This document shows positions 30,401 to 42,100 of a DNA stretch of 64,000 nucleotides, in pieces. The notes beneath the pieces were generated by a model that did not search any database, was not told where the DNA came from, and saw only the letters and a program-made list of their open reading frames with translations. Each line of letters begins with the position of its first letter. Positions within the stretch are counted from its first letter, which is position 1. The translations under genes were made by a program, and so were the position numbers. Source of the stretch: Rhynchopus sp. YZ270_cl-10 (taxonomy: Eukaryota > Euglenozoa > Diplonemea > Diplonemida > Diplonemidae); contig OZ037869.1 of NCBI GenBank assembly GCA_964035575.1, forward strand, positions 372,001-436,000. The letters are read 5' to 3'.

Positions 30401-33400
30401 TATCCGAGAAGAATATGAGCTGGTCGTCCGTTCTGTACAGATCCCCCTCGACCAGGGTGCCCGCAGTGGTTAGCTTCCACGCCTTCGCGCGGATGGTCTG
30501 CTTTAGCCTCTTTAGATGCTGGGAGATTTGCGTCACCTTTTGGGAGACTCCTTCTGCAGCTGCCTCTGCCCCGCCAATTTCCACTTCTAATGGGGTGTTC
30601 ATACGTCCCATAGAGCTTTCTTGGTCTTCCTGGTCGTCGACGTCGTCCACCTTTTCGTCTTCTTCTTCCTCGCCAATGACTCCAGCCTCAATCGGATCGG
30701 GTTCTTCAAAATCGTCTGCCGCGTCTTGGTCTTCAATGCTCTTCCTTGGGAGACTCATTCGCATTAAGTCTGCACTGCTTGCATGGGTTGTGTTTTCTGT
30801 CTCTTCTCGTTGTCTTCTGAAATCGCCTTCTCCTGCATGAACCCCAATAGGCTTAAAACGGATGAGACGGAAACGGTATCCAGTCAAATCGAGTTTCCAA
30901 TGAATGCGTTCGTGTTTGGTGGAGTTGGTGCTGTTGTTGCTGTTGTTGTTGTTGTTGTCGGTGGTGGAGAGAAGAGGGATTGCGCGAGAAAATCGGCTGG
31001 TTCCCCACCAAAGGAGTACCAAGCTGTCCAGAACCGCCTCCTCCATGTCAACCCATTCGGAATGTAAAATGGCAGTTCTGTCCTCAGGTTTGGAGGTGGA
31101 TGTGAAGGTCTTTTCATGCGTTTTGTCAAACCCCGGCGAACCTCTCAGCAACCCCAATTCCTGCAAAAATGTATCCAAAACTTCGCGTTTCTTTTCAAAG
31201 ACGAGCTCAGATTTTCGCTGCAGTCGTGACACCCTCCATGCCCCCCGCTCCTTCAGTTTGTAGCACATCAACGGATTGCTATGAAACTCTGCTGCACGAA
31301 CCTTCAAAAATCGCGTCAAAGCTGGCTCCCATTTTCCAGTATCCAATGTCATCCAGGTTGCCCCGGTTACGTCTTGGATCTTTGAGACGGCGTCGGGGTG
31401 GTGTAGAAAGACGTTCTCTATAAGGCGCGATACAATAGCACGAAGTGATTTGCCTCCTGCATTGGGCGACTGTGGTGGTCCAGGGAGAAGGGGTGCGGCT
31501 GTGTCCATCATGGTACGGTCGGTTCTTGTGATGACACCAAGATGAAAGAGTGGGATAACCACCGGGATTTTAACGGCAGTGTGAAGCGAAGTTGGCGCAA
31601 TGTCGGTCTGCACATTATCAAAGATGTCGACCTGGTTTGACACAACGACACCAACAAGAAGCAGGATGGTGTCACAAAGCTCTGAGGCTCGCGCCGCATC
31701 TCTGTCCTGTCTACCATGCAACTCCAGCACCTTTGTGTTCAAATATGCAGACAACTCTGAATGAAAAAAATGCTTCGCACCACCTTGCAACCTCGACGCA
31801 AGCAGCCTCAAATAATCCCTTTTGTTCTTCGAGTAAAACTCACGCTCTTGAGACGATACTTTTGTGGTTTCACTGGGAGTATCCTCTTCTCCATGGTACC
31901 GCGCAAGCAACATACTAAATTCCTGAAGAGCCAGCGACAGAAGCAACCTATAGATCAACGGAGAGCGCGAGAAGTGCGGATGTGGTTCCACCTCCTCTTC
32001 ACCCCCCTTCCTCCCCTCGGGGTTGGTGCTGCGCAGAAGCAGGTCGGCGCAGTCATCTCTCCGATCACTTTCCTTCGAAAAATGCGAATCAATAAGCGAC
32101 GGCGGGAAATGGGTCGAATCATCCCCCCCCGGCGTGACCACCACATCTTCAAACCCTTCATCATCATCTTCATCATGGGTTGCTTCACCCATCCCAACAA
32201 ACCCTCTTGAATCCACCAACTTCAGCTTTCTTCTATGCGCTATCAAAAAAACCTGCAGGCACGATGCAATACAACGGGTCACAATCTCCTCCCCAAGAAC
32301 CTCCCCTGCACCGGTTACCAATTTATGCACGATAAACACCATTTCAGAGTACGACAAAACGACGCTCCCCAAGGCAGCACCATCTGATGAATGAATTGTA
32401 CGTAAAAGCTCGGAGACCTCGGGGATGACCAGAGAGAAAAGACGTAATACAAAGAGATTTGGCGGGTCTGAGGTGTTTTCAAGCACGTCATATTGTGTGG
32501 TGTCTGGGGTGCCATCTTCCTCCGTTTCCTCGGTGTCGCTATCGGAGGAGGGGCCCTGCAGCTCCGCGCAAACCAACACCGCGACCACCCCTGCCACTGC
32601 TGAGTTGCCTGCAGGCCTGCGGCATGCCTTCTTCTTCAGCAAATTCTGTGATATACACCAAACATCTCTAATGCTTTCAACACCAATAGACACTGTAAGG
32701 CATGGTTTCAGGAGTGCTGAAAGAATGCAGAGAACAGAGTTTGCGTCTAAATGCTGTTTTAGTTTGTCAATCAAAGGGAATAATGGGAAGATTTCAAGAA
32801 ATTTTAATGCAGCAGCGCGGTCGTTTTCTAATCCAACTACAACATCTTTTGCGAGAATCTTACGACGATCCATTGAGAGGAGCGACGACGTGATAGGCAG
32901 AAGCATTGCAGGGAGAATCGAGGTGTTCGCAATACGCTGCCACTCCACCGCATCATGTGTCTCAGCGGAGGCGGAAACTGCACCAATTGCTGCCTCTTTG
33001 AGTGCGGTAAACACCCTCTCATCTGTCGGAAACCCACACCCCTCCATAATCTGCAACACCGGCACATAGTACTGCGTTTGCGAGGAGGAGAAGATCGTCT
33101 CTATCTTGCCTTGCATGGCAACATAGATTTTGACGCTAAGCATCTTCATCGAATTGGAAGGGTGTCCCCAGTATGCGGCAAGCATTGGAGTAAAGCGGTT
33201 GACATTCTTCTGAATAACAGACTGCAAACCACTCTGCACGCTTTTCCGTTCGCGTTCAAGCATGAGGAGAACGACCTTCAGCAAATCCTCCACCTTTTCA
33301 TCAGAAGACTCCCCTCCACGCACACCCACCTTCTCAATAGAGTACAGCACCGACTCTGCGTGGCTCTGCCTAGACCCTCCAAACTTCGTGAGATCGTCGA

Positions 33401-35333
33401 TAATGCCAAGCACCATGCGCTTCAAGAAACAAACCTCCTTTTTGGTCAGCAGGTCCGACGCCTGTGAGTCGTGGTAGTACATTGGTAGAACGGTCTCTAC
33501 AAGTTCGGGGACAGAGATCACGCTGTGTTCAAACCATCTGCAAAAGCGGCGAGCATCCTGGAAGCCTAAATAGCATTTGTGTGCAATGCAGTCGCTCACC
33601 TTCTCGAGAACCGTCTTTTGTGATTCGAAAGGTGAACGCAGCCAGATGGCAGCCCCAGAGGCACCAAACAAAACGCATTTTAAAACTGATTGTGTGATGA
33701 CCGCCGTCGGCGTGCGTGAAGAGGAAGGGACAATCAGGTTAACAAAGATTTTGACAACGTGCAGTGGAAGCAACTCCCGCGGCAACGCCCGCAGCACCAA
33801 GGAGATCAGCGAGAACCCCTTCGCCACTGCGTCTTCCCCTCCCGACCCTCCTTCGCTGATGTACAGCTCGCAGATCACCTCTATCGTGGTCACAATGCAG
33901 TCGCGGATCAGCGTCACCGACTCGCACAGCTCTGCAGTATCCTTTTTGCTTGTTTTCTTGTAAATACTGTGAAACGAATTTGACAGCTTCTTCAGCAAAA
34001 ACACGAAGACCGGCGCACCACCGCTCTTTTTAATAATGTTCAAGGGTGGATGCAGGGAGTGGCAGGTCACATCGTGCGTCCGCTCGACGTTGCAGTAGCC
34101 ACGTTGCTCTGATGCGTTCAGCGCGCAGTCAATAATCTTCCTCCGGGTCACTTGCTCAGGAGAGAAGAGACACCAGACACCACCGTGCGTTGCATTGAAC
34201 CCTGACGAGGTGCTGCCTTCACCACGAAGAAAGACTTCTACTTCAGACTCCTGCTTGCTGGACACATCCACTATGTCTGCGAGGGGCTCGCGCAGCACGC
34301 AGATCCTCGAGGTCAGACCACAGAAACAATTTCTCCTCAGGGCAAGACTCATAAGGCGTATAACAGCACGCTCTCCGTTCTTGATCACCGGGTATTTGAT
34401 GTTGGCGTGCCCCGCCTCCTTCTCATTGATGTAGACCGTCGCAAACGAGGAGTACACCCTCCGGTAGGTCAGTGTGATGGTCACCTTCGTCCACACCTTC
34501 GCCTGCAGCTGCGGGGTAGGGATCTCCACGCGGTGCACCGACTCTCCTTTGCGCGTCATAATCCCGATGGTCTTGCTTTTAACGTAGCATTCGCAGTAGC
34601 TTGTTGTGACACTGCACATCGCGAAGAGACGTGGTTCATTTACAAGACTATGAGGAAAGATATAACAAGAGAAGGTAAATCCTTTATCAGGAAAGGCTCT
34701 AGGGACCATAGAAGAAAGACCTGAGTGGTCTCTTCCGTTGAAAGAGAAGAAGTGTTGTACAGAGCGTTCGATAGGGGTATGTGGAGTTTTGGCGTTAGCG
34801 ACGAGAACCCTTTTACAGAAGAGAAGGTATTGAAGAAGCTGCGCACTGCTCTGTGTAAAGAGGAGCTGGTGGAAAATGTTGTTCATCTGCGAATGGTCGA
34901 TGCTTTGCAGGGACACATCACAGAGCAGATGAAACACATCTTCTGAAGGGTAGCCAGGGGGTACTACATCAGGAATGCACTCCCAAGGATGCGCTGCTCC
35001 AATCAACGCAACGCTGGCCGGACTATGCCCTACGATTTTATGCAAAAACTGTACCGCATCCTTCGCCAATTCGGGTTCCGCCAACACCAATAAACGCATT
35101 AAAACCAATGAAACATCACGTCTTCGAACCTCATGGTGGTCGGCAAGTATATGGCCTCCTCCAAGAACGTCTTCCCCACCTTCTCCTTCCCCGCTTTCTT
35201 CCATATCAATCATTTGCCGGCAAAGGAACAAAACCACCCCTCGTGAGACCACCCCATCATTGACCCAGAGAATCAGCTCGAGAAGCTTTACGGTGCCTGG
35301 GGAGGCGCCTCGGAGGTTGAGTTGTGCGCTCAT
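27437..35333 (-). CDS. Giant BEACH-domain protein (LRBA/neurobeachin-like), terminal intron
   Basis: Exon 1 (35333-27555) and a short last exon (27490-27437) give ~2610 aa. The 64-bp intron has donor GTATGT and acceptor ACAG; if it is retained, the frame continues to 27426 with a lysine-rich tail instead. I chose the ATG at 35333 because the 19 codons upstream read through a dispersed hairpin repeat. Order: helical N-terminus; concanavalin-A-like domain (~210-335, GFTFSCYIFPHS); long armadillo-like region; acidic linker; PH-BEACH (~1620-1718); BEACH (~1728-2020, NYEYLMELNFLAGRSFNDI, QYPVFPWVL, DAFLYGSHYS); WD40 repeats (~2250 to end). BEACH proteins act in vesicle traffic, lysosome fission and receptor sorting. 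No clear FYVE finger is seen, so LRBA/NBEA-type is preferred over ALFY-type. Confidence 0.95.
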
Positions 35334-35356
35334 TTGTAAAGAAAGTGAAGTGGATA

Positions 35357-35384
35357 GTGCAAAACGCCTCTGGGACGCAGGCAC
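35357..35384 (-). repeat. GTGC/GCAC hairpin (third stem type)
   Basis: AGTGCAAAACGCCTCTGGGA then CGCAGGCACTG: outer GTGC/GCAC pair and inner CG...CG. It is followed by CTTGGTTATCGAACCC, a tail also seen after the copy at 51720. Confidence 0.55.
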
Positions 35385-35440
35385 TGACACTCCGCTTGGT
35401 TATCGAACCCCCGGATTGGGTGTTGTAAAGAAAAGTTTAT

Positions 35441-35475
35441 AAGATGATCCTAAGCCTCTCGTGCTTAGTCACCTT
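35441..35475 (-). repeat. Loop-conserved hairpin (CTAAGC type), best copy
   Basis: AAGATGA-TC-CTAAGC-CTCTCGT-GCTTAG-TCACCTT. The inner six base pairs are perfect, the outer AAG/CTT and TGA/TCA pair, and the core loop is exact. It lies ~108 bases upstream of the BEACH start codon. Confidence 0.75.
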
Positions 35476-36094
35476 CACCTTGTAAAGTTGATAGTGCAAA
35501 AACGCCAAAAAAATTTGGTCAGAGTTGGTAAAAGGTTGCTGTGTATACAAAATGGGGGAGGGGATGAGGGGGAGAGACCTATAGACTCTGCTAAAGGTTA
35601 AAAACGTTAAAAGAGGAAGGGGGAGGGAGGGAGGGAATGAAGAGAGGGGTAAACCAATCCCCCAGCTTCTTCCCACAAAAAAAAAAACGAAAAAAAAAGC
35701 CCCCCTCGCTGGAATGTGTGTTTGAAAGGGGAGGGGTTGGAATGGAAGAGGGGTGGGGAAAGAAAATGATGGTTGATTTAAAAAGGATGAGGGGGGGGTC
35801 TTCTAATTGGAGCTGCATTTTTCTTTTCCAGTCCTTCTTTCCGTCTATGGCATTATTGTTCGCAAGATTATACAGGCACGCAATATCGGTGGGGGGGTAA
35901 AACCATCTTGGAGTTTTTTGAAATCGTAAAAATACACCTTAGTTTTTAACCCACCGATGTTTGTTGTGATTGTATATCAACTGCAACATCCCCCTTTTTT
36001 CCCTTTGCGAAAGCAAAAAGAAAAAAGGGATTTTGGTCAAGATGATCCTCAGATCATATAACAACCTCGGATGCTCAAAAAAAAAAAAAAAATG

Positions 36095-38170
36095 CTAAAA
36101 TAGACGCTTTTCGAGGACCCCAATGCATCGCAAGAGACTCTGTTTACAGCGTTCTTCGCTTGGGTCTTTCATTCTGTGGCATAACTCCTTTGCTGTAGAG
36201 ATAATATACGGAAATCGCGCAGATACTACATCATGCTTCCCCTTGAATGTTAATGCCAGGTACGAACTGACCGCATCCACGAGAACGCTGTTTGCACGCA
36301 CCGCACACAGCTGCGACAGCAAAACATACTCGCAAGCACGGACCGGCACCTCATCACCCCCCATACATGCCCCCAACAACGCTACCTCTAAGCCTTCCTG
36401 CCGTTCCTTCACTTCTACACCACAGTCACCTAAGCTCTGCATTCCGCTCAGACCATATAGCAATCTCGCTTCTTCTTCCAATGACGGCATCTCTTGGGGG
36501 ATGAGTCTTTTCATTAGATCTGTGCAGATTGAAGCGATCTCTTCGGGTGGAACAGTACTCCCGGAGGAGCGAAGGAGGGCTTCGGTGAGCACGGAGAAGA
36601 GTGTCGTGGAGGTGGCGTAGGAACTGTACCGTGGTGAGGTTGTGATACATGAGAGGCATTGGAGGATGATGGGGAAGGGTGGAAGGGGGAGGCTGCACGC
36701 AGTCTCAAGAACGTTACAGAGTAGTCTGTGGTTGTGTGGTGTGTGGCAAAGCACACTGTACGGCAGCATAGAGGAAAACCTGCTCCCCACAATTCCCGGA
36801 TGCGCCTCACATAAATCGGACAAAGCGGTCAACACCCCTCCCATCTCCTCCAGCTCCCACCTCGCCGCATCTCCACCCAACCCCCAGCGTTCCTTGTTAA
36901 TAACCGTTATTATGATTTGCTCACCTTCCAAAACCAACATCACACCAATCTCAATAAAAACCGACACAATTTGGAGAATCTTTTGCAGCAGAATCGGGCT
37001 TTTCGTTTGCCTCCCTTTTCCATAAAAAGCGGTCAACGAAGAACAAAAGGATGCACAAAGCTTCCCTGCGATAGATGGTTGCAACGTTACCTCCGCCTTA
37101 CAAAACACCCAGGTCAGCTGCACCGAGGCTGTATAAGGGATCTGCACGGTTTGCACAGATTCCAACACAATATCTGCGATGCTATCAAACAACAAAGGCG
37201 CTACCGATGAGACCCCTACGAACGCTTGCAGGGTGGAGGCTAGCTGACCCCAGGTTAACACCCTGTCACCTTCATCCTCTGTACCTCGCCGACGTGCCCA
37301 ATATGCGACAGAAGTTTGTGTTAAAGAAGCCACACCCCTCTCCCTTTCCTCCTTCAAATACCGCACCGCCAGCACCGCCAACGAAGCAAAACATTCCTGT
37401 ATCCTTGGTATCCTCTGGACCTCTCTTGGTACCCCCTTCAGATCCTTATAACGCCCTCGGGTAAGCCCTTCGTACAGTGCAGAGGGGAGTTGGATGCCTC
37501 CATTAGGGTATCTCTTTAAGAGGGTAATGAAATGCGATGTTTCTGTTAAAGACCGGATCAATGTAGTGCAAAATAGGGCGGTCAAATAGCCGATCCGAGA
37601 GACACACCATGCTGCAAGAGAAAGGATGTCGAGGTGCGGTTCGTTGTGTTGAAAGTGGAGGAGGAGAGTAGTGGAGAGGGTGTCTGCGATGGATTGGTTA
37701 CGAATGTTTAAACAGTAATATGCGTGGGCAATCATATGAACTCTAGAGGGGATGAGAGAGAAAGACTGTGGGGAGGTCCACGATTTGTCGCAAAGGAGTG
37801 AAGTGTTGTGTTCGAGAAGCATCGCGTGGCTGTCCCGGGTGCGTCGTATAGACCACATGATAGCAGCAAGCTGCACCGCACTAACCCCTCTCCCTTTCCT
37901 GAGGTATGCTGCTACGAAACCATTTTTTGGGTTATGCGGAAATAGAATGGGCCGTATAGAGACCCGCACCCCAGCGGCGGCTTTCATAGTGCGTATAACA
38001 ACGTCCACATTCTCCAGCGAAACAGCAAGGTTTCTACACGGTGCAATCAACGCCTTCATTGATGAACTAAACTGGCCTCTCGAACCATCATGCGTGTTGT
38101 TGTACTCACCGCAGAGGCCTTCGGAAGCCTCACAAAGTTTGATCCACTGCATTTCTTGCGTTTCCTTCAT
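36095..38170 (-). CDS. Unrecognised helical-repeat protein
   Basis: A 691-residue single-exon frame from an ATG at 38170. The sequence is mostly short amphipathic helices with many Leu, Ala, Ser and Cys (QLAAIMWSIRRTRDSH, SIADTLSTTLLLHFQHN, DILSLAAWCVSRIGYLT), which suggests an alpha-solenoid. The recurring 'LAAWCVSRIG / LTWVFCKAEV' style resembles FAST-kinase-like and octotricopeptide proteins of organelles, but no RAP domain is seen at the C-terminus and no clear presequence is seen. The function is unknown. An organellar RNA-binding role is only a suggestion from the repeat style. Confidence 0.75.
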   Translation of the reverse strand: MKETQEMQWIKLCEASEGLCGEYNNTHDGSRGQFSSSMKALIAPCRNLAVSLENVDVVIRTMKAAAGVRVSIRPILFPHNPKNGFVAAYLRKGRGVSAVQLAAIMWSIRRTRDSHAMLLEHNTSLLCDKSWTSPQSFSLIPSRVHMIAHAYYCLNIRNQSIADTLSTTLLLHFQHNEPHLDILSLAAWCVSRIGYLTALFCTTLIRSLTETSHFITLLKRYPNGGIQLPSALYEGLTRGRYKDLKGVPREVQRIPRIQECFASLAVLAVRYLKEERERGVASLTQTSVAYWARRRGTEDEGDRVLTWGQLASTLQAFVGVSSVAPLLFDSIADIVLESVQTVQIPYTASVQLTWVFCKAEVTLQPSIAGKLCASFCSSLTAFYGKGRQTKSPILLQKILQIVSVFIEIGVMLVLEGEQIIITVINKERWGLGGDAARWELEEMGGVLTALSDLCEAHPGIVGSRFSSMLPYSVLCHTPHNHRLLCNVLETACSLPLPPFPIILQCLSCITTSPRYSSYATSTTLFSVLTEALLRSSGSTVPPEEIASICTDLMKRLIPQEMPSLEEEARLLYGLSGMQSLGDCGVEVKERQEGLEVALLGACMGGDEVPVRACEYVLLSQLCAVRANSVLVDAVSSYLALTFKGKHDVVSARFPYIISTAKELCHRMKDPSEERCKQSLLRCIGVLEKRLF

Positions 38171-39152
38171 GTTGCCCCTTTTTCACATCTTTTTTTTGCG
38201 CTGTGTTGTGTACTCTGATGGAGGTTTTGTTGACATCAAAGGAGCTATTTTTCTGTAAAAAAAACTGTTTCTCGACGGATTTTCTTTTTTTGTAATTTAT
38301 TTTGTTGCATATTCCTCAAATTCAAATCATTGTGTTGTTGTTGTCGGGGTTTGTGTGTATTAGTAGGTAGACACACAAAACTGTGCAACCAAACCAAAAC
38401 CAAAAACCAAACAAACCGAAGCGGTGGTGACAGATGCCACAAAAGATAGTGGTATGTTTTTGTTTGCTGTGGTGTGTACAAAAAAAAGGTGGGCTTTCTA
38501 TTCTCTCTGCATGTGCAAGTTCGCTCTCCCCCCCCTTTGGATAGGTATTATGTACTTCACTCTGCAGCAGCAACAGCACCCCTCAAAAGACAAACGATAT
38601 TGCCTGATGAGGAGAGCTGGCGGCAGGTGGGGAAAAAGAGGGTTAGACCTGGTACACGTGGTGCACAGGGAAGGGGAAGAAAAATGAGGGGGGGGGAGTC
38701 GAATATGCCAAAAAGACTGCCCACATCACCACAGCAACAGCCACGCACTCAACAAAAGAAGAACGAAAAATATGGAAGGTAAGGGAAAGCATAAATATGC
38801 TTAATTAAGATCAGAGTTTCAAAAGCAAAAAAAATAGGAAAAAGGCAAATGAAGAAAACTAAAAAAGCCAAACCAAACTCAAACTAAATTCAAACCAAAC
38901 AGAATCCTTTGAGAAGAACCCTGGAGAATCAAAGGTATGTTGAAAGGAAGTGCAAACGTCTCTGCGGACGCAGGCACCCCTATCAACTAATAAAAGCAGG
39001 AAAAACACCAACGCACAGCTTCTTCTCTATTTGTTTTGTTTTTGCATTATTCATGATAAATCCGATAACATCGCTGGGGTAGTGTCGCCTGTTGTTGCTG
39101 TTGCCACCTGCGCGCAAAGCCCCACTTTTCAAATGGCCGTTTCGTAACCCTT
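38171..39152. other. 0.98 kb gap
   Basis: AT-rich spacer with AAACCAAA-type low complexity (~38390-38415 and ~38865-38900) and one GTGC/GCAC hairpin (38949). No gene is seen. Confidence 0.65.
38949..38977 (-). repeat. GTGC/GCAC hairpin (third stem type), best copy
   Basis: AGTGCAAACGTCTCTGCGGA then CGCAGGCAC: outer GTGC/GCAC and inner CGTC/GACG pair around TCTGCG. Confidence 0.55.
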
Positions 39153-42100
39153 TTAACACTTGTAGTCAACCACATACAGCGGGAGAACCTGGGCTGGGTG
39201 GAAGACCACAAACTCGTTGTTGATGACCCCGTAGCCGTGCTTTGCCTTGCGGCCCAGCCCCTTGACGTAGTAGGAGTCGTGGCCACGCAGGGCGTCCCAC
39301 TCGTGCGGCGAGGCGTCGACGTGCGCACTAGGGTCGACACAGCGCACAACGTTGTGCAGGCCGTGCTGCTCCTGCAGGTTCCCCTCAATCATGTACGGGC
39401 TCCCGAGGTTCACCCGGCACCGCACCAGCGAGTGCTGCCGCCCCTGCGGACGGACGTAGCGGTGCGACTTGGCCGCGTCGTCAGCAAGGTAGATCCCAAG
39501 CCCAAACATGTGGCACATCCCCCAGCTGTGCTTCTCTGTGCAGTGTGTGCATGCCGTCCCGCACAGAGTTGTCGACAGCCCCTTCTTCCCGGAGCGTGGA
39601 CACGCGTCGCTCGCAAGTGTGTCGGACGGGCACTGCAGGCCGCCCTCAAGAAGCGTGTCGAGCACAGAGCACGCCGTCCCGTGCCACAGCTCCTTCTCCG
39701 CCACGTACCCGTTCTTCGCCTGCTGGAACGACCGCCGCGACTCGTACGCCTGCTCCTGCTTTGTGTTGATCACACGCCGCACACCTGTCACCACGCCAAG
39801 CCCCTTGCGTGCCACCTCCTCCGCAAGCTCGTCGTACTTCGCCGTCCCTCGTCGCAGTGTCTCGTACTGCAGCTGTGCCCCGTGCGTCACAAACATGTCG
39901 GGCGAGTGCCGGAACGAGCACGTCTCCGTCCAGTCGTGGTGGCCGTTCAGGTTCCACCCGCGGCAGTACTTCCCCGGCCCACACAGCTTCGGGCACCTGC
40001 GCTGCGCCAGGAACGCGTTCCCCGGCTGTGCGTCGTCGACAGAGATGCGCAGCCCGCGTGCGCCGTACGGACGTGTGTTCAGCTCCGCCAGCTGCGCCTG
40101 CCCCACCGCCGCCGCAAGCTCGACAAACGCACCAACACGCGCCCCGTTGCGCTCCGGCTTCACCATCACCACCTTGTGTCCAGCAAGAAACGTGCGCACA
40201 CTCGCCTCCACTGCAGCGTCGTCGCGTCCCAGCTCCGGGTCCAGCCACCCCATCCACAGGCAGCGGGTGTGCGCCGCCATCATCGTTGCGTCGACACGCC
40301 CCTTGCACGCCTCCACACCACCGCGCTGGTCCTCACCCATCTTGCGCAGCGTCGCCTCCGCATCGTCCGCCTCACCGCCAAACTGTGCAAGTGCCTTCCC
40401 AAGCCGCGCCTCGGGGCACGCCTCAGGTGCAAAGCGGATCAGGTAGCGCGGCAGGCACTGGATGTTCCCACCCTGCTGCTTCATCACGTAGTACCCCATG
40501 TCCTGCACCCACGTGTGGTCCACGTCCGCCGCCCCGAGAATCAGCCCGCACAGGAACATGTACGCCCCGCCGTGGCAGTACCCGACCGACACGTTCGGGT
40601 TCTTCGCAAAGTACTCGCCGGCCCCGAAGACCTGTCCCGCCCGCCGCAAGGGGTCAAAGCCGTGCAGTGCGATGCTCAGCACATTCGCCTCCGCAGTCCC
40701 GTGGAAGCCCTCAATCATGTCTGGCGCACGCCCCGTCGCCTGCCGCATGTTGTACTCCGTCGCACGGAAGCGGAACTCGAGCGCCTCGTTCTTCAGCTGC
40801 CACGCCTCCTGCACCTGCATTGCCTGCCCGCCGCACCAGCTGTGGGATCCCTTCGCCGCCTCCGCCACCTGCTGCTGCAGCAGCTGCAGCTTTGCGCGGC
40901 TCACACGTGTCAGCACCTTTCTCAGGGACTCGGCCTCTGACTCCTTCTTCTCATCGGCCTCAGAAGAAGACGCTTTTGCGTGAACGGAGGGGGACGAGGA
41001 CGGAGACGGAGAAGACGTTCCAGGGAGGTCCACGTGTACCCCACCCGCACACCTCGGCAGCATACCCCCCTGTGCGTGTGCAGCTGCAGTCTGGTTTGTC
41101 TTGACTTTAGCATCCAACTTCCTGCACTTCCCCCCAAGGTGCATCATGCAGATCTTCGGGGCGTGGTTCACGACACGTGCCATGTCCGAGCCGGCGCGCA
41201 CGTTGCGCTGTGCGGCCTCTGCCACCTCCTGCAGACGTGCGCCCTCCTTAGCAGCACGCACGGCGAGCGCACGCACCCGCCCGCCCTGGTAGTGCACCCT
41301 GAACGCCACAGCCTGGCCTGGAGCAAGGCTGCGCACACCTGCAGGCAGCGCAACAGGCGCACACAGCACATCCCCAATGTACACCGCAGACGACGGCGAC
41401 GCCGGCAGCACGCCTGCAGGCACGAAGACCGGCACATCGGGCACCAGCACACCCCCACGGTCCGACCACGACTCCACACGGCCACCCACGAAGCCGCTGC
41501 TGTCCATCGAGGCCACCACAGCAACACCCACTGCCTTGTCCTTGTCCTTGCCGTGGTGTGCAGCAAGCACAGCCTCAACGTCCGCTGGCGTCGACACAGC
41601 CTGCCCTGCGACCTGCTCCACCTGCATCGAGGGGCACATGCCTGCCACAGAGGCGGCAGACCCTGGTGTCACCTCGGCAATGCGGCAGGTGCCGTCCAGG
41701 CGCACACCCATGCTGCGTGTGTGCAGCATCTTCATCTTCTTCTGTGGTGCTGCTGATGCTGATGCTGAAGAGGCAGACACGCACGTGAGGTCGCGTGGCA
41801 GGGTGACTGTCATCGCAAGCTCAACACGGCCCATGTCTGCGCCAGCCTTTGCGGCAGTGGTGGTGCTGCTCGTCTGCGTGGCAGTCCTGGTGCTGCGGCT
41901 CCCCGCATCGTCAATGGTCACCCGCACCCCGCCAGCGTGCTCCCGCATATTCAGCTCGCACACCTGCATCAGCGTCACCCCGCGGTTCCCGGCAAGCGTC
42001 ACAATGACAGCCAGCTTGTCCTGCACAGGGCACTCCCGCACAGACTCGACCTTGTGTCCCTCCAGCAGCTCCTCCACTGCACGCCGCAGGTGTGCCGGGC

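Larger units (their letters stand above)
35334..36094. other. 0.76 kb gap with two hairpins
   Basis: Contains hairpins at 35357 and 35441 just upstream of the BEACH start, a second partial GTGCAAAAACGCC fragment at ~35490, and A-, G- and T-rich runs. No gene is seen. Confidence 0.65.

Noticed and set aside
39198-41756. Long His/Pro/Arg-rich plus-strand frames
   Set aside because: They are shadows of the GC-rich PARP gene on the other strand; composition only, no family.
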